The translations under genes and the position numbers were made by a program. Of a stretch of DNA of 64,000 nt, positions 22,827 through 34,358 are shown piece after piece. The stretch lies in assembly GCF_004379255.2 (NCBI RefSeq), contig NC_056040.1, positions 33,074,852 to 33,138,851 on the forward strand. Reading direction: 5' to 3'. This DNA comes from Salvia splendens. Taxonomy: Eukaryota > Streptophyta > Magnoliopsida > Lamiales > Lamiaceae. The number at the start of each line of letters is the position of its first letter. The first letter of the stretch is position 1. Below the pieces are notes generated by a model. It saw only the letters and a list, made by a program, of their open reading frames with translations, was not told the DNA's origin and made no database searches.

Positions 22827-24308
22827 GTATTGCATGATTTTTGCTCCATTCACTGGAAAAGATAACCATTCCAGAGCAGTTACATTTGGAGCTGGATTGT
22901 TATCAAGTGAAGTTAGAGACTCATATTCTTGGTTGTTTGGTTGTTTTGTTCGATGTATGGGGGTTGCACCCAAAATGATTATCACTGATCAAGATTGGGG
23001 GATGAAACTTGTTGTTCAACAAGTACTTTTACAAACAAGGCACCGATGGTGCATGTGGCATATTATGGTTAAGGTGTCAGATAAGTTGCCCAAATCCTTG
23101 CTTGGTAGTGAAGATTTCAAAAAAGAGTTTAATGCATGTGTTTGGTCTGATTTGTTAGAGCATGATGAGTTTGATATAATATGGAATGATATTATGGAAC
23201 AGTATGGATTAGAAGACGTCCACTGGTTTGGATCGATGTTTGAAGATAGAGAATTCTAGGTTCCTTCTTATTTTCGAGATTTTCCCATGGGGTCACTTCT
23301 TAGGACTACATCGATGTCTGAATCAGAGAATAGCTTTTTTAAAAACTACACAAAGCCTCGTGCAAATCTTGTACAGTTCATCAATTTCTTTAACTGTGTT
23401 GTGGGAGATCAAAGGAATGTCAATTCACGATTGAACTACTTGGATTACTCAACTATTCCTGATTTGTCAACCCAATTTCCTATTGAGAAGCATGCATCTA
23501 CAATCTACACTGATTCTATTTTCAAACATGTACAGAAGGAAATAAGTATGGTATGTGAGATTGTTTCGATAACTGTTGAGGATAACATCAAGATGCATAA
23601 GGTCAAGGACCAATATGGTAGAACATGGGACGTTAAGTATGATTGTAAGCAAGACACATTCGACTGTAGTTGTAAGAAGTTTTCCAGAATTGGTTTTTTA
23701 TGCTGTCATATATTTTGTTTGTTGAAGAATAAGTCTGCTAATCTCATTCCTGAGAAATATTTTGGTCGAAGGTGGTTGAAGAGCTCTTTACTAAAGGCAG
23801 CCCATGGTCTACCATTTGAGGAGCAACTATCATTTGAACGTGAGCTCCAATTTTAACCTTATTTGTAAAAACTCTATTTTTCAGTCATTGAAATGATAGT
23901 ATTTATTGTAGTAATGTTATCTTTTACCTTGCAGATTTGGATGAAAAGCAGGAAGTTAAGAAAAAGTTGTTCTCCAACTTTTATCGATTAGTCCAAAAGT
24001 CTGAGGGAAGTATGGATCATCTGTCTTTGTTATGTGCTGGTCTTGATGATTTGGAAGAGCATATATTTGGAAATTGTGCAACACCTTCAGTCATTGAAAA
24101 GAAAAAGATGGTTGAGAATTTTTATGGAATGGCAGTACCTGATGTAATTGATGTACATCCTCCAGATGTTGTTCGTACCAAAGGATCGGCTAGTGACAGG
24201 GTATCAAAGAGGGAGAGTGCAATAAAGAGAGCAAATAAGCCAAAACGACGGTGTGGTAAATGTCATGAGATGGGTCATCATGATTCAATGAGAAGGCAGA
24301 TTGAATGA

Positions 24309-24662
24309 GAAGGCAGATTGAAGCCATTTGATATAAACTGATACTTTCAGCCGATAAAATGATAATTTCAGCCGATAAAATGATAGATATTTTTAGCTTA
24401 TAAATGTTTAGGATTACTAATAAAGTGATATTTTGTTCGGATAGAATGATAATCTGAGTTTATAAAATGATAAATGACATCGCAGTAGATAAAATCATAT
24501 TCTAACCTAAAAATGACAAAATGATACTTGCAAGCCATAACAATGATCACTTGTCGGAACTGATAGATATAGCTTTTTAAGTTGATACATTAAAATTAGC
24601 AAATAGAAATACAAAATCCAATACTAAGAAACATATAATCATTACTTTATGTTAATCATAAC
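24309..24662 (+). other. MULE 3' region with satellite units
   Basis: After the stop codon come several more GATAAAATGATA units (24340-24540), then AT-rich sequence. No gene and no terminal inverted repeat is visible. The Athila frame begins around 24663. Confidence 0.6.
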
Positions 24663-26782
24663 ACGGAGTCTCAGAAAGAGGTATCCAGGTGGATCGAGCC
24701 AAGGTGGATGTCATATCCAAATTACCATTCCCTACTGATCAGAGGGAATAAGGGGTTTCCTGGGACATGCTGGATTTTATCGAAGATTTATAAAGGATTT
24801 CTCAAAAATCGCCCAACCCCTTACCAGACTGCTTCAAAATGATGTGGAGTTCGTTTTTGATGAGCAATGCAAGGGCAGCTTTCGATCTTCTCAAAGAAAA
24901 ATTAGTATCCGCACCTATCATACGAGCTCCTGATTGGAACCATCCTTTCGAAGTAATGTGCGACGCCAGCGACTTTGCGGTAGGGGCCGTGCTGGGTCAG
25001 AAGATCGATGGGAGGAGGCACGTAATTTTTTATGCGTCCAAGACTCTTAATCAAGCCCAGCGGAATTACGATACCACCGAAAAGGAGATGCTGGCAGTGG
25101 TGTTTCTTTCGAGAAGTTCCGGCCATATTTGCTGGGATCTAAGGTCGTAGTATACACTGACCATGCAGCCCTTAAGTATCTAGTTACCAAGAGAGAATCA
25201 AAACCACGCTTGATCCGATGGGTACTCTTGTTGCAAGAATTTGATTGGGAGGTGGAAGATAAGAGAGGAGTCGAAAACAAGGTGGCAGACCATTTGAGCA
25301 GAATAGTGCAAGAAGGAAACAGCGAGGAGGTGCACGACCAGTTTCCAGAGGAACACTTATGTGAGGTGATTTTTGCACCCAGAAAAATTGATTGGGAAGA
25401 AGTGTACAAACTTACTGGTCAGAATGATGCAGCAAAAGGAAAAGAGAAGGTAGGGCAGGAGCCATGGTATGCGGACCTGGCCAACTACCTAGTAACTGGA
25501 GAACTTCCAGAGGTACCAAGTGTTACCAAAGCCCAACGAATGAATGAAGATCAAGAGTGAGGCAAAATATTATTTTTGGGACGACCCCTACCTGTGGAGG
25601 GTAGGATCCGATCAAGTGATAAGAAGGTGCATTCCTGACTGGGAACAGCGGGATGTGTTGACCCACTGCCATTCGTTAGCATGTGGAGGGCACTTCGGAT
25701 CCAAGAAGACGGCAAGGAAGATTCTGGATAGCGGCTTTTACTGGCCAACTCTCAACAAAGATGCATACGAGTTCTGCCGGAGCTGTGAGCGTTGCCAACT
25801 GACCGGTGGAATATCTGCCCAAGATGAGATGCCGCAAGTACCGATTATTGTTTGTGAATTATTCGACATATGGGGAATGGATTTCATGGGGCCTTTTCCC
25901 TCGTCCTATGGCAATCTGTATATCCTAGTCGCGGTGGATTACGTCTCCAAATGGGTAGAAGCGACGGCCACAAGTACGTGTGAAGCAAAGGAGGTGGCCA
26001 AATTCTTAAAGAGTCACATTTTCAGCCGTTTCGGAGTCCCAAGGGCGATCATCTCTGATCAAGGTACACACTTTTGTAATCGTACAATTGAAGCTTTAAT
26101 GAAAAAGTACGGTGTGCACCATAGACTTTCAAGCCCCCCCACCCGCAAGCTAACGGCCAAGCCGAGATCTCTAATCGAGAGATAAAGAAGATTTTGGAGA
26201 AAACTGTAAATCCTTCTCGGAAGGATTGGAGCGTGAGATTAGAGGATGCTCTCTGGGCATATCGAACAGCCTACAAGACCCCCATTGGTATGTCCCCTTA
26301 CCGAATAGTTTTTGGAAAAATGTGCCACTTACCTGTAGGGATCGAGCACCGAGCACCGAGCATACTGGGCAGTACAGAAAGTGAATATGGATGCTACAGC
26401 CTGTGGGGAGGAAAGGAAGCTGCAATTACAGGAGCTTGAAGAACTTAGATTGGAATCTTTCGACTCGGCCATGTGGTACAAGGAGCGAACGAAATTATGG
26501 CATGATAGAAATCTGAGAACCAAGGAGCTCCATGTTGGCCAGAAAGTACTACTCTTCCAGTCGAGATTGAAGTTAATGCCCGGGAAACTCAAATCTAAGT
26601 GGACAGGACCGTACATCGTAACAGCCCTCCGAGCTAATGGAGCGGTGGAGATTTCAGGGAGTCTTTCTAACTCTGAGCCTTTTGTTGTGAATGGACATAG
26701 GTTGAAAATCTTTAGGGATAATAGTGAGGTGGGGGTAGTGGATGAAATTCCACTACTACCACATACTAAGGTCACATACTGA
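24663..26782 (+). pseudogene. Athila A pol: RT end, RNase H, integrase
   Basis: Translation begins at the RT/connection segment (VSERGIQVDRAKVDV). RNase H follows ([36 protein letters not shown]). Integrase has its HHCC finger (HCHSLACGGHFG...CRSCERC) and DDE core ([24 protein letters not shown], then a glutamate segment after a frameshift). It ends in the basic C-terminal part ([19 protein letters not shown]) and stops at 26780-26782. At least six frameshifts are visible, near 24745, 24870, 25110, 25545, 26140 and 26360. The Athila lineage is inferred from close similarity to the more complete copies B and C in this window. Confidence 0.88.
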
Positions 26783-27417
26783 TTAGTAAGATAGGAATTT
26801 GGAATTCCACGTGGCTAGTTTCATTTTGATAATATTCTGCATATACTGGCCAGGTAGGATTCCAAATTACCTAAGGAGAATGTAAATACTGTATATACGT
26901 AATTAATTTTTGCATGCTTGAAAATTTTCTAAAAATCCAAAAATATATTTTCGGGCCTTAATTTAGGTTGGGGTACACTTTGACCAAGAGATTACCTATT
27001 TAGTGTCACTCCAATTTGTATTTAAGTGCCATTTTGAATTATTTTCCGTAATAGGTAAGTATAGAGGGAAATTGTGGATAGGACGTAAATTTGAATTAAG
27101 CGTGTGCAGCTTTTGCAGGGTGGCAGTGCTGGAATGGTGTGGAGCAGAGAGAGTACACACGCTAGCCAATCAGGAACCAACACCTGTCGCCCAACCACTT
27201 TTCACATGAAGCGGCATGACCGGTAACCACTGATAGCCGGTTGAAACCACCTGCAACTGCCATTTCTAATCCGAACTAAACCAACCGACCCTCCCTTTCT
27301 CCCTCAAAAACCCTCATTTCCAAAATACCTTTCAAGAAATTCTCCTCTATCCCTCTCACAGAACCATCGTTCTCAAACCAAACCCTAATTTCTACCGTCA
27401 AATCACAAATTACAGTC
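26783..27417 (+). promoter_or_regulatory. Pol-ORF1 junction of Athila A: long hairpin and CCAAT box
   Basis: There is no gene here. An imperfect inverted repeat of about 27 nt per arm (26792-26818 with 26846-26874) starts ten bases after the pol stop. A CCAAT box lies at 27166-27170, in the same context as in element B (CCAATCAG), but the TATA box of B has no clear counterpart. An open frame at 27003-27209 is not supported. Confidence 0.5.
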
Positions 27418-30371
27418 ATGGGTAAGAAAGCTATCGCGAGGAAATCAAGCCCCGTCGTGCGAACACCCAAGATACGCAGCCGCTGCGAGAAGATAACCCG
27501 GAGGCCCAACCACAGTCGAACCAACCACCCGCACCGACTGCTCAACCGCCGGCCACTATTTCTTTGGATGCCGTAATGGTATTCCTTCGCCAACAAGACC
27601 CGACTAGGGACTGGACGGCGGCATTGACCAATTTCGGCCACACGGGGGGCATAGGAACCGCACCCAGTGAAATTCCTCATGCACAGGTCAGACACGCAGA
27701 ACTACAGTCGGAGGAAGGATCTCCCTCAGCCGCGCGGCATCGGAACCCTCGGTACCAGATTCGGCAGACCTGGAAGCTATCGCCGCGTTTTACAGCTCCG
27801 ACTCTGAGGAGCGAAAGAAAAGGTCCAGCCAAGTAAGGGAAACCCAGGGAGAGAGTGGCGGAGCAAAAATGACGCCCGAGAAGGACCCAGTATTTCAAGA
27901 AGTAAGACGGCCAGAGATAGATCTGAACGAATCAGCCAGGAAACAGGGCCTCATGACGGACGAGGAGTTTGACTCGATAATGAACAGGGTAAACCGAAGA
28001 GAGGAGACAACTGACTTGGTGGCTGAGGGTCTGGACCTCGCACCAAGATCAGTAGGAGAGAATGAACAAGCTTTTAGAGAACCCATACCGAAGGATAAGA
28101 CATCCCAGTCTGAAGGAGAAGAGGAGAGGGAAAAGCAGAGTGAAGCCAAGGAAGCAGGAACAGAGACAACAGAACCAGAGGTAGAGGCATCCACCCCAGG
28201 GGCACCTCCGGTAGTTAAACCGATCCCCGTCAGAAGGAAACTGGTAGTGAAGACAGGCTCCAAGGCAGAGCCACCCAAACCGCAGAGGAAATCGCAACGT
28301 TGTTTGGGTAAGTGGGCACCCAACAGGGCAAACCGAACACGGCGGAGGATCCCCTAGAGATCGTGAGTGACGACGAACCCTGTCCGGCGCAAGAGGATCA
28401 GGGTGTGGAAGCCGAGCGGGTGGCTGAGGGACTGGACCTCGCACCCGAGTCAGTGAGCCCCGAACAATTGGAGAAGGAAGATGCCAAGAAAGAGTGTAGA
28501 TCCCAGGAGACGCCACCAACCGAGGCGGAAGAGGAAGCTAGATACCAAGTAGAAAGGAAAAGAAAGGGCAAGACCGTTGTGGAGAAAAATCAAAAACCAA
28601 AAGAATGCGTACCCCGAAACAGGCATAGTGATCACTGAGACTGCCCGGAGGACCCCATCAAACCGGCAGACACAGAGCGATAGTGAGTACGAGGCCAGTG
28701 AAGAATCTGAATCAGATAGCGACACAACCATGGAAGAGGAGGAATACAAGGAGCGGGAACTCCCCAACGATCATCGAGAACTGTTGCATCCACCTGCCGA
28801 ACCACTCCGGTATAAGCGTTGGACGGTGGAACTCACGGATGACGTTGTGGAAGAGATGAAGTTGTTTGACGACAAGAAGCTCCAGTCAGTTTACCGCACA
28901 AAGAACGCAAAAGGCAAGAAGGTTAAGTGTGGAAAGGTAATTCATCTCCCATCCTTAGATGAGATGCAAATTAGTGAATCGTTTCTAGCCCTTTTGCATG
29001 AGTTGGGTTTTGAATGGTTGTTGAGGAATGAGAGTTAAGTGTCCCGGTCGATTTGGCCAAGGAGTTTTTCGCAACTTTTCGATTCGAAGTCACAACTGAT
29101 TTGGATATAGAGTGTGTTAGCTTCAGGGTATTTGGAGGAGAAATTAGGATGAATCTGATTGAGTGGACTGTGAGGTTGGGTATATGCAGTTTGGAGGAGG
29201 CAATAGGACTTGAATGAGAGAAACAGGGAGCGGGGGATTCCCCGCCGGCATGTGGAATTTGAGCCCCAGTCGGCTTGGGAGGAACTTACTCACCCCGGAG
29301 CAGGGCAGTTCCAATCCACGATCTCCCGATCGATCCACCTTAGCGACCCGTTTTACGCCTGGTTCAACTTTTTTTAGACTACAATCTTTTGGGGCAGTCT
29401 AATTCGGCAGTCCGGACATCAATGACGGAGTTGTACCTTATATGGTGTGCAAAAAAGGGCAAGAAGCTGCACTTAGGGTTCTGGACTGCATACACATGTC
29501 ACCTCGTCGCAACTCACCCAGCACGGAATATTTCCCTCTGCCATATATTGGAATCTTCATGAGGAACAACATCACCGTTTCGGAGGACGAAGACCTAACC
29601 CCACTAACGATGGTGAGCGCCCCAGGATTGTTCGACATCCCTCTGTTCGTCCGAACGAACACGGTGTACATGAGGCAGGGCGTGCCCACTTTTATGCGAT
29701 GGGAGAAGAGGCAATACCCACTGCTCGGATAACAACAGCTCAGGAAGCACCAGGACATGACCAGAGGCGAGACAGAATTGAACAATCTGTGGAAAAGAGG
29801 TGAGGAAAATAGACAGATGAGGGAAGAGATGATTCGTTTAGCGTCAGCAATGGAACAGGTATTGAAGGAGTCTGCGGAGCAGAGAATACTGACTCAGAAG
29901 CAAGCCGCTCTAGAAAGGACAGTCACTGAAATGGCAGAGGAGAATCAGCAATTGAAGGCAGAGGTGATCAAGCTGGCAGGAGTTGTGGAAAGGATGTTGA
30001 AGGGCTCTGCAGAGCAGGATATGATGCATCAGAGGCAGGCGGCCATGGAAGCTATCGTATCAGATCTCGGGGAGGAAAACTCCAAGATGCAAAAAGCAAT
30101 GAACAGAATGTTAGCCAGTATGGATAACATCTTAGAAGAAATGACCTACCTGAGGAAGGAGCAAGCTGCAGGACCGAGTGGCCATGGTGGCCGGACTGAT
30201 GAACCACATATCCAAGAGACCGGAGTAGCAGATGAGCAAGAGACAGCGGACGCCGAGGTGCCGGCAAGAGCCGAGGAGCCGGCGAAGGAAAATGAAACTG
30301 GAACGGAAGAGGACAACCCGAAGGAACAACCTGCACCACCTGCCCCACGAAGGAGCAGGCGACTTCGATAG
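27418..30371 (+). pseudogene. ATHILA ORF1-like protein (family A)
   Basis: This is the extra gene found downstream of pol in Athila elements; its function is unknown. The start chosen is ATG 27418 (MGKKAIARKSS), and the frame breaks soon after. Recognisable blocks are LRQQDPTRDWTAALTNF (27585), an acidic low-complexity part (27870-28640) that contains a repeated VAEGLDLAP segment, and the conserved core RYKRWTVELTDDVVEEMKLF...GKVIHLPSLDEM...LGFEWLLRN (28810-29035). Later come VPVDLAKEFFATFR, the GIFMRNN-like segment and GLFDIPLFVRTNTVYMRQG. The C-terminal half (29757-30371) is a coiled coil with an internal duplication of about 40 residues (SAEQ...QAALE and SAEQ...QAAMEA) and a basic end RRSRRLR. 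Several frameshifts and one TAA at 29036-29038 interrupt it. Confidence 0.75.
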
Positions 30372-30484
30372 ACCCCCCCTACTGACCAAGTTAGTTTTTT
30401 TTAAGCTTTTTTTTAACTTTTCGTATTTTTGTTATGTTGTGGTATTCGGTTAGGTAGTATAATCTGTGTTTGCGAGCAAACCCC

Positions 30485-30656
30485 ACTTCATAACACTTAG
30501 CCTATTCCATAGTCTAAGTGTGAGAAGTTAGGGTTTGTTTCTTGGTAGCATGTTTTCTGTGTTTCTTTTGTATATACGTGTTTCTTTGTTTAGTGGATTT
30601 TGTCCGGTGTTCAAACCTCTCCCACTTAGCCTATTCCATAGCCTAAGTGTGAGAAG
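30485..30656 (+). repeat. Two CACTTAG/CTAAGTG inverted repeats
   Basis: Two stem-loops (30485-30528 and 30616-30656) have left arm CACTTAG and right arm CTAAGTGTGAGAAG. The loops differ slightly. They are members of the array described for all Athila copies here. Confidence 0.8.
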
Positions 30657-30766
30657 TTTCTGTTTGAGTTGTTATTTTTGTTTGTTATTTTGTTGTCTGT
30701 GTGTCTACCATACTGGCCAGTACTTTTTTTTCCACTTCACAGCCTTATCTGGGGCAGACACTTGTG

Positions 30767-30782
30767 AAGTAGGAGGGGGACG
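30767..30782 (+). promoter_or_regulatory. Internal G-rich purine tract
   Basis: AAGTAGGAGGGGGACG resembles a polypurine tract but lies about 1.35 kb upstream of the LTR. It directly follows a CTTCACA/TGTGAAG hairpin. Confidence 0.5.
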
Positions 30783-31169
30783 TAATGGCCAGTATGATGT
30801 ATATATGTGTGTTCTGTGTTTGTGCTCGTTTTGTGTTTTTTTTTAGGTCTAGTTTTTTTTTATGTTGTGTGCTGATTTGGGCTTAAAACTCAACCGTCCT
30901 GAGCTGGAGGTGAAGGGAATTGAGGGAGATAAGACAAGCTGGAAAACCGAAACCACTCTCCTTAGTACCTCCTGACCAGTATGGATGATGTGAGTATGAG
31001 AGAAAAGCCCACACTTAGAGCCAAACACGAAAGCCCTCTAAAATGTGAGTTATAAGCCTTAAAGTGGAACCACTTTCCACATACACTTAAAGAAAAGAGA
31101 GGCTGCCACAATTTGCCTAGGGTGAAGTGATCACGGGTAGCAAATACTGAAGGCAGTAGGAACCCCCCC

Positions 31170-31204
<35 letters not shown>

Positions 31205-32121
31205 ACCACCTTTAGAACCCTTTTTTTAACCTTTTATACCCAGATAAACACCCCTAGCCCCTGGGACTGTGTGTAAGGCATGAAACAAATGGAGCTTACT
31301 GGCTAGGAAGAAGTGTGAAAAAAGCAGAAACCAGCTGGGCAGGAAAGTTAGAAGAAAATCGACCAGGGAGACATTCCAGGTCCAAAAAAGGAAGGGATAA
31401 GGGTGGCAAAGCCACGAAAAAAAAAAAAGAGGAAGAAAGAAAGAAAGAAGAAAATGGTCAGAGATTTGACCACACAAAAAATGAAGGAATAAGGGTGGCG
31501 AAGCCACAAGAAGCCTACTAACCAGTTGGAAACTCAAGCCAGAAGCACCAGCTAAGAAAAGCAACTGATCAGAAGCCTGATGCACACAATCCCCCTTCAT
31601 AAATTAAATAGAAGTTTTTGAACCTTAGAGCCTTAGGAACATCTACCCAAAACACTACAACCCAACAGCCCCGTTACAAGCCTTAAAGTCCTTCAGTAGC
31701 TGCACGTGAGATCTAAGTCCAAAGCAATTGTGGTTGAGCATGATGAGAGAATTCAGTCCTAACGTTCCTGGTGAGGTGCGAGTGACTGAGTGAACCTAGT
31801 GGTTGACCGAGAGTGTGGGCGATCTTGACAAGCAGATGTACTGACTGGGAGAGAAAGAGGGGGGCGGCAGAAGTTCAAGGCTGTCTAAGGCCGGATTGCA
31901 CCTGATCCCGAGGGGAGGGATGGTTGAAAATGTAGCCCAATCTGTTAGTGTTTTATGTATTTCTGTGTTTGTGTTTGTGTTTTCTTTCTTCTTCGTCGTT
32001 GTAGTCTAGAGTCCAGTTTTAGGTAGAGTCGGGCAGGGAAGTAACCAGGCTAGAATGCGACTTATTGCTTTTTGTTTGTTCTTCACGCTTGAGGGCAAGC
32101 ATGTGGTAAGTGTGAGCAGTT

Positions 32122-33592
32122 TGATAAGTCGTATTCTAGGCCTCGGTTACTGGTCAGTATGACAGGTTTAAATGATTATATTTGCAAAGCAGTTGCTCAA
32201 AGTGTGCAGGATAAGTGTTCTGGCCAGTAGGGAAGTTCCGGAGTGTTCGGGTAGAAAAAGCGCCAGCATGGTCTCATACTGATCCGTATACGTGCTAAAA
32301 CGGCTTGAGATGAAGAAGACGGATAGCTGGGACGGATTACCCACAATTAAGGGCAAAGAAGTCAAATTGCAGCGAGGATTTACCCTAAAATCAAGGGTAG
32401 CCTCCCTATAAAAGGTAGCCAAGTTGGAGAGAGAAGAGCATCCGGAGGAATTCACCATCATCTTTAGGTAGAGAGTTCTCTCGGTAATTTCAGTCTTTCA
32501 GCCGTGTCCACTTCTTGCCTCGCCGAGCCATGATCACCTGACGTTCAGAATGTTCCCGAGTTCCAGTCATCGTCCGTTCCAGTTAGCTAGATCGTAGTTC
32601 CAGTCAGAGATTTTATCGCCCGGAGTGGCAAACAATCTTTAAATTGCTTTCGTAGTTTAATTAGTTCTCCGTTTTTACGTTGGATTTCTGTTACATTTGG
32701 GATTTTGTTGTTTTGAAATGCTTGCTTTGGATATCCGAACGTGTTAATGCTATGAAGTTGATTTCCGTTTCGTTCATTGTAGTGTTCTTTTCTTTCTTTC
32801 TTGTCTAGTTAGCTTAGATCTAAGATTCTCGGTGTTTTAAGTGCTAAATCTCTAAATTCTGTTACGTAACAAATTTCTTTAGGATAGGTAAACAAGTACT
32901 ATTTGACCTGGAAGTAGATCGTTGCATGCAAGGCTTCGTTTTATTTTCTGAATCGATCTTTCATGTTGACCAGCATGCAGAAGTCCAGTTTCAGCGTTTG
33001 ATTTCAGATTTGATTTCTTAGTTTTAGATCTGTGTTCGCGAGTTGTTAATCTGCGTTTGCCGGGTTGGATCGGAATTGTTATCTGAGTTTAAGTTGTGTT
33101 GTTGGAGAAGACGATGTCTACATCCAGATTGGGGACCACCTTACTTTTATTTACTTTTGCTTTCTTTTGTCCTTCACCTCTGGTTGTACCTGCAGATCTG
33201 TCAGCCTAGTCACCACTACCTCCACTACACTCTGAATATTCTGTTTAGCCAAAAATAGAAATACCGTCCTTTCCAAACAATTTCTGTTACACCTTGTCCC
33301 CTCATTTCCACGTACACAGTTGCATTCCATGATCTGCTCCCCCATCCTAGTCAGTAGGACGCCACCCTTTAATTACTCGCCTAGGTAGAAACTCAACCCG
33401 AGCGTGGTAGCTAACCAACCCTCCAAAACATCACCGCAGTAGTTTAAACGCACCATCTCTGTGGGATTCGACCCTTACCTCCACTATACTGATCAGTAGA
33501 AGTGGGTTGAGGAATCTTTGAAGACGAGGTCTAGGCTTAGTTAGGATCTTTATCCTGCCAGTAGGATATATCCTCACTTGAACGACACCTAC
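32122..33592 (+). repeat. 3' LTR of Athila A
   Basis: It starts TGATAAGTCGTATTCTAGG and aligns along its length with the LTRs of element B. A TATA box (CTATAAAAG, 32406-32414) matches the B LTR promoter. The last 100 bp diverge, and the exact end (about 33592) is set by where Athila ORF1 coding homology of the neighbouring copy begins. Confidence 0.8.
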
Positions 33593-33593
33593 G

Positions 33594-34358
33594 CACCTCG
33601 TGACCTCTTCACTGGCGCAGGCCTACCACTGATGACGAGCAATACAGGCCACCACCTCTACACATTCACCTTCTTGGAGCATATTTACAACGCAACGTGA
33701 TAATAAAAGTCTAGAAGTCCGTTTCGCCCCTCCAGACGTGCGACGCCCCAGAACTCTTCAATGTGGACTACTTCTTCAATAAGGTCTACTCTACATGAAG
33801 GGAGGTCACGCATATTCTATGCGATTGGGCAGGCCGAGACTACTGTGAAGACGGAGGATGGTGAAGTGCCTAGTGCGACGATCGAGGAAATGATGAAGGA
33901 AATAGTGACCCTAAGCGGTGATGTGGGCATGTAAAGAGGGAAGTGGAAACAATCAAGACTGCTGTGATGGGACTCAGAGGAGGCCTAGAGAAGCACATAG
34001 AGAAGATGGCTGAAGCCCTGTCCTTAATGATGAGGATGGTGAACTTCACCGAGCAGAAAAGTTCCCAGGTCCAGTAGGCTATTCGTCCTGGACCGAGTGA
34101 AGAGACCAGATCTCCAGGCGCAGGGAAGCAAGCCTCTCAGAAAGCCCCGATTGTCCCCACCTCTACCAAGTCGTTGAAAAGGAAGCTACTCGCCAGCAAG
34201 CCTGTGTCTACCATGCCCGTGAAAAAGTCTGCACTAAAGCCAGCCAGGAGAATGAAAAGGAGAAAACCGGATCATCGGTTCCTAAGAAAGTGAAGATGGA
34301 CCAACCCAAGCAAGTACCCAGGAAGGCTGGCTCCCAAGGGAGTCAGCCACAGAATTGA
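33594..34358 (+). pseudogene. ATHILA ORF1-like, C-terminal part (copy E)
   Basis: The translation aligns with element C ORF1 from the LAQA segment onward: LLGAYLQRNVIIK, then CDAPELFNVDYFFNK, then a degenerate coiled coil, and a basic Lys-rich tail (PKKVKMDQP-like) ending at TGA 34356-34358. Several stops and frame changes are present, for example TAG near 33711. The N-terminal half is absent. Confidence 0.7.

Larger units (their letters stand above)
18479..24308 (+). pseudogene. MULE transposase with FAR1 and SWIM domains, four exons
   Basis: Proposed exons are 18479-18503, 21852-22614, 22827-23839 and 23935-24308, giving 724 codons. All three introns start GT and end AG and keep the frame exactly; this phase agreement is the main evidence for the tiny first exon (MENVANNE). 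Exon 2 has the FAR1-like DNA-binding region (GMKFNTLVEASGFYEHYARS, CLAKLNLRY). DDE residues lie in IISFDSTYN, MIITDQDWGMK and SMSESENSFF. The SWIM finger CSCKKFSRIGFLCCH is near 23670-23710. A cysteine/histidine tail (CGKCHEMGHHDS) ends the protein. Two nonsense codons break it: TGA 22556-22558 and TAG 23257-23259, both consistent with a mutated Trp codon. The structure matches FRS/FHY3-related MULE transposases; otherwise the gene is remarkably intact. Confidence 0.85.
17986..24662 (+). mobile_element. FAR1-type Mutator-like element (MULE)
   Basis: The left end is placed near 17986, where AGAGAGAGTTGTGATCATATG begins after an AT run. A matching inverted end is not present on the right: homology stops near 24662 where an Athila pol fragment begins. 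The right terminus has therefore been lost, or truncated by the neighbour. The element carries a full four-exon transposase gene and is invaded throughout its noncoding parts by a TAAAATGATA satellite. Confidence 0.7.
30372..32121 (+). other. 3' noncoding region of Athila A
   Basis: The segment lies between ORF1 and the 3' LTR and has no credible gene. In order it holds: two inverted repeats (30485-30528, 30616-30656), a CACTTCACA/TGTGAAGT hairpin followed by a G-rich purine tract (30767-30782), a conserved block GGCTGCCACAATTTGCCTAGG (about 31093), a C/A homopolymer run (31163-31202), two GTGGC/GCCAC triloop hairpins (31403-31415, 31495-31507) and, directly before the LTR, CTTGAGGGCAAGCATG and TAAGTGTGAGCAGTT. 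These parts recur in the same order in copies B, C and (in part) E. Confidence 0.7.
24663..33592 (+). mobile_element. Athila retrotransposon fragment A (pol 3' part to 3' LTR)
   Basis: The copy lacks its 5' LTR, gag, protease and most of RT, and starts abruptly next to the MULE. It keeps the end of RT, RNase H, integrase, ORF1, the 3' noncoding region and a 3' LTR of the same family as element B (LTR start TGATAAGTCGTATTCTA). The right boundary near 33592 is where homology to another Athila copy (E) begins. No target duplication could be identified. Confidence 0.8.

Noticed and set aside
27895..28519. Cys/Leu-rich minus-strand frames of 140-156 codons
   Set aside because: They are antisense to the acidic region of Athila ORF1 and have no conserved pattern in copies B and C.
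31163..31202. Poly-A run as a mark of a retroposed transcript or SINE
   Set aside because: It is a C/A homopolymer inside the Athila 3' noncoding region, with conserved Athila blocks on both sides and no flanking duplication.
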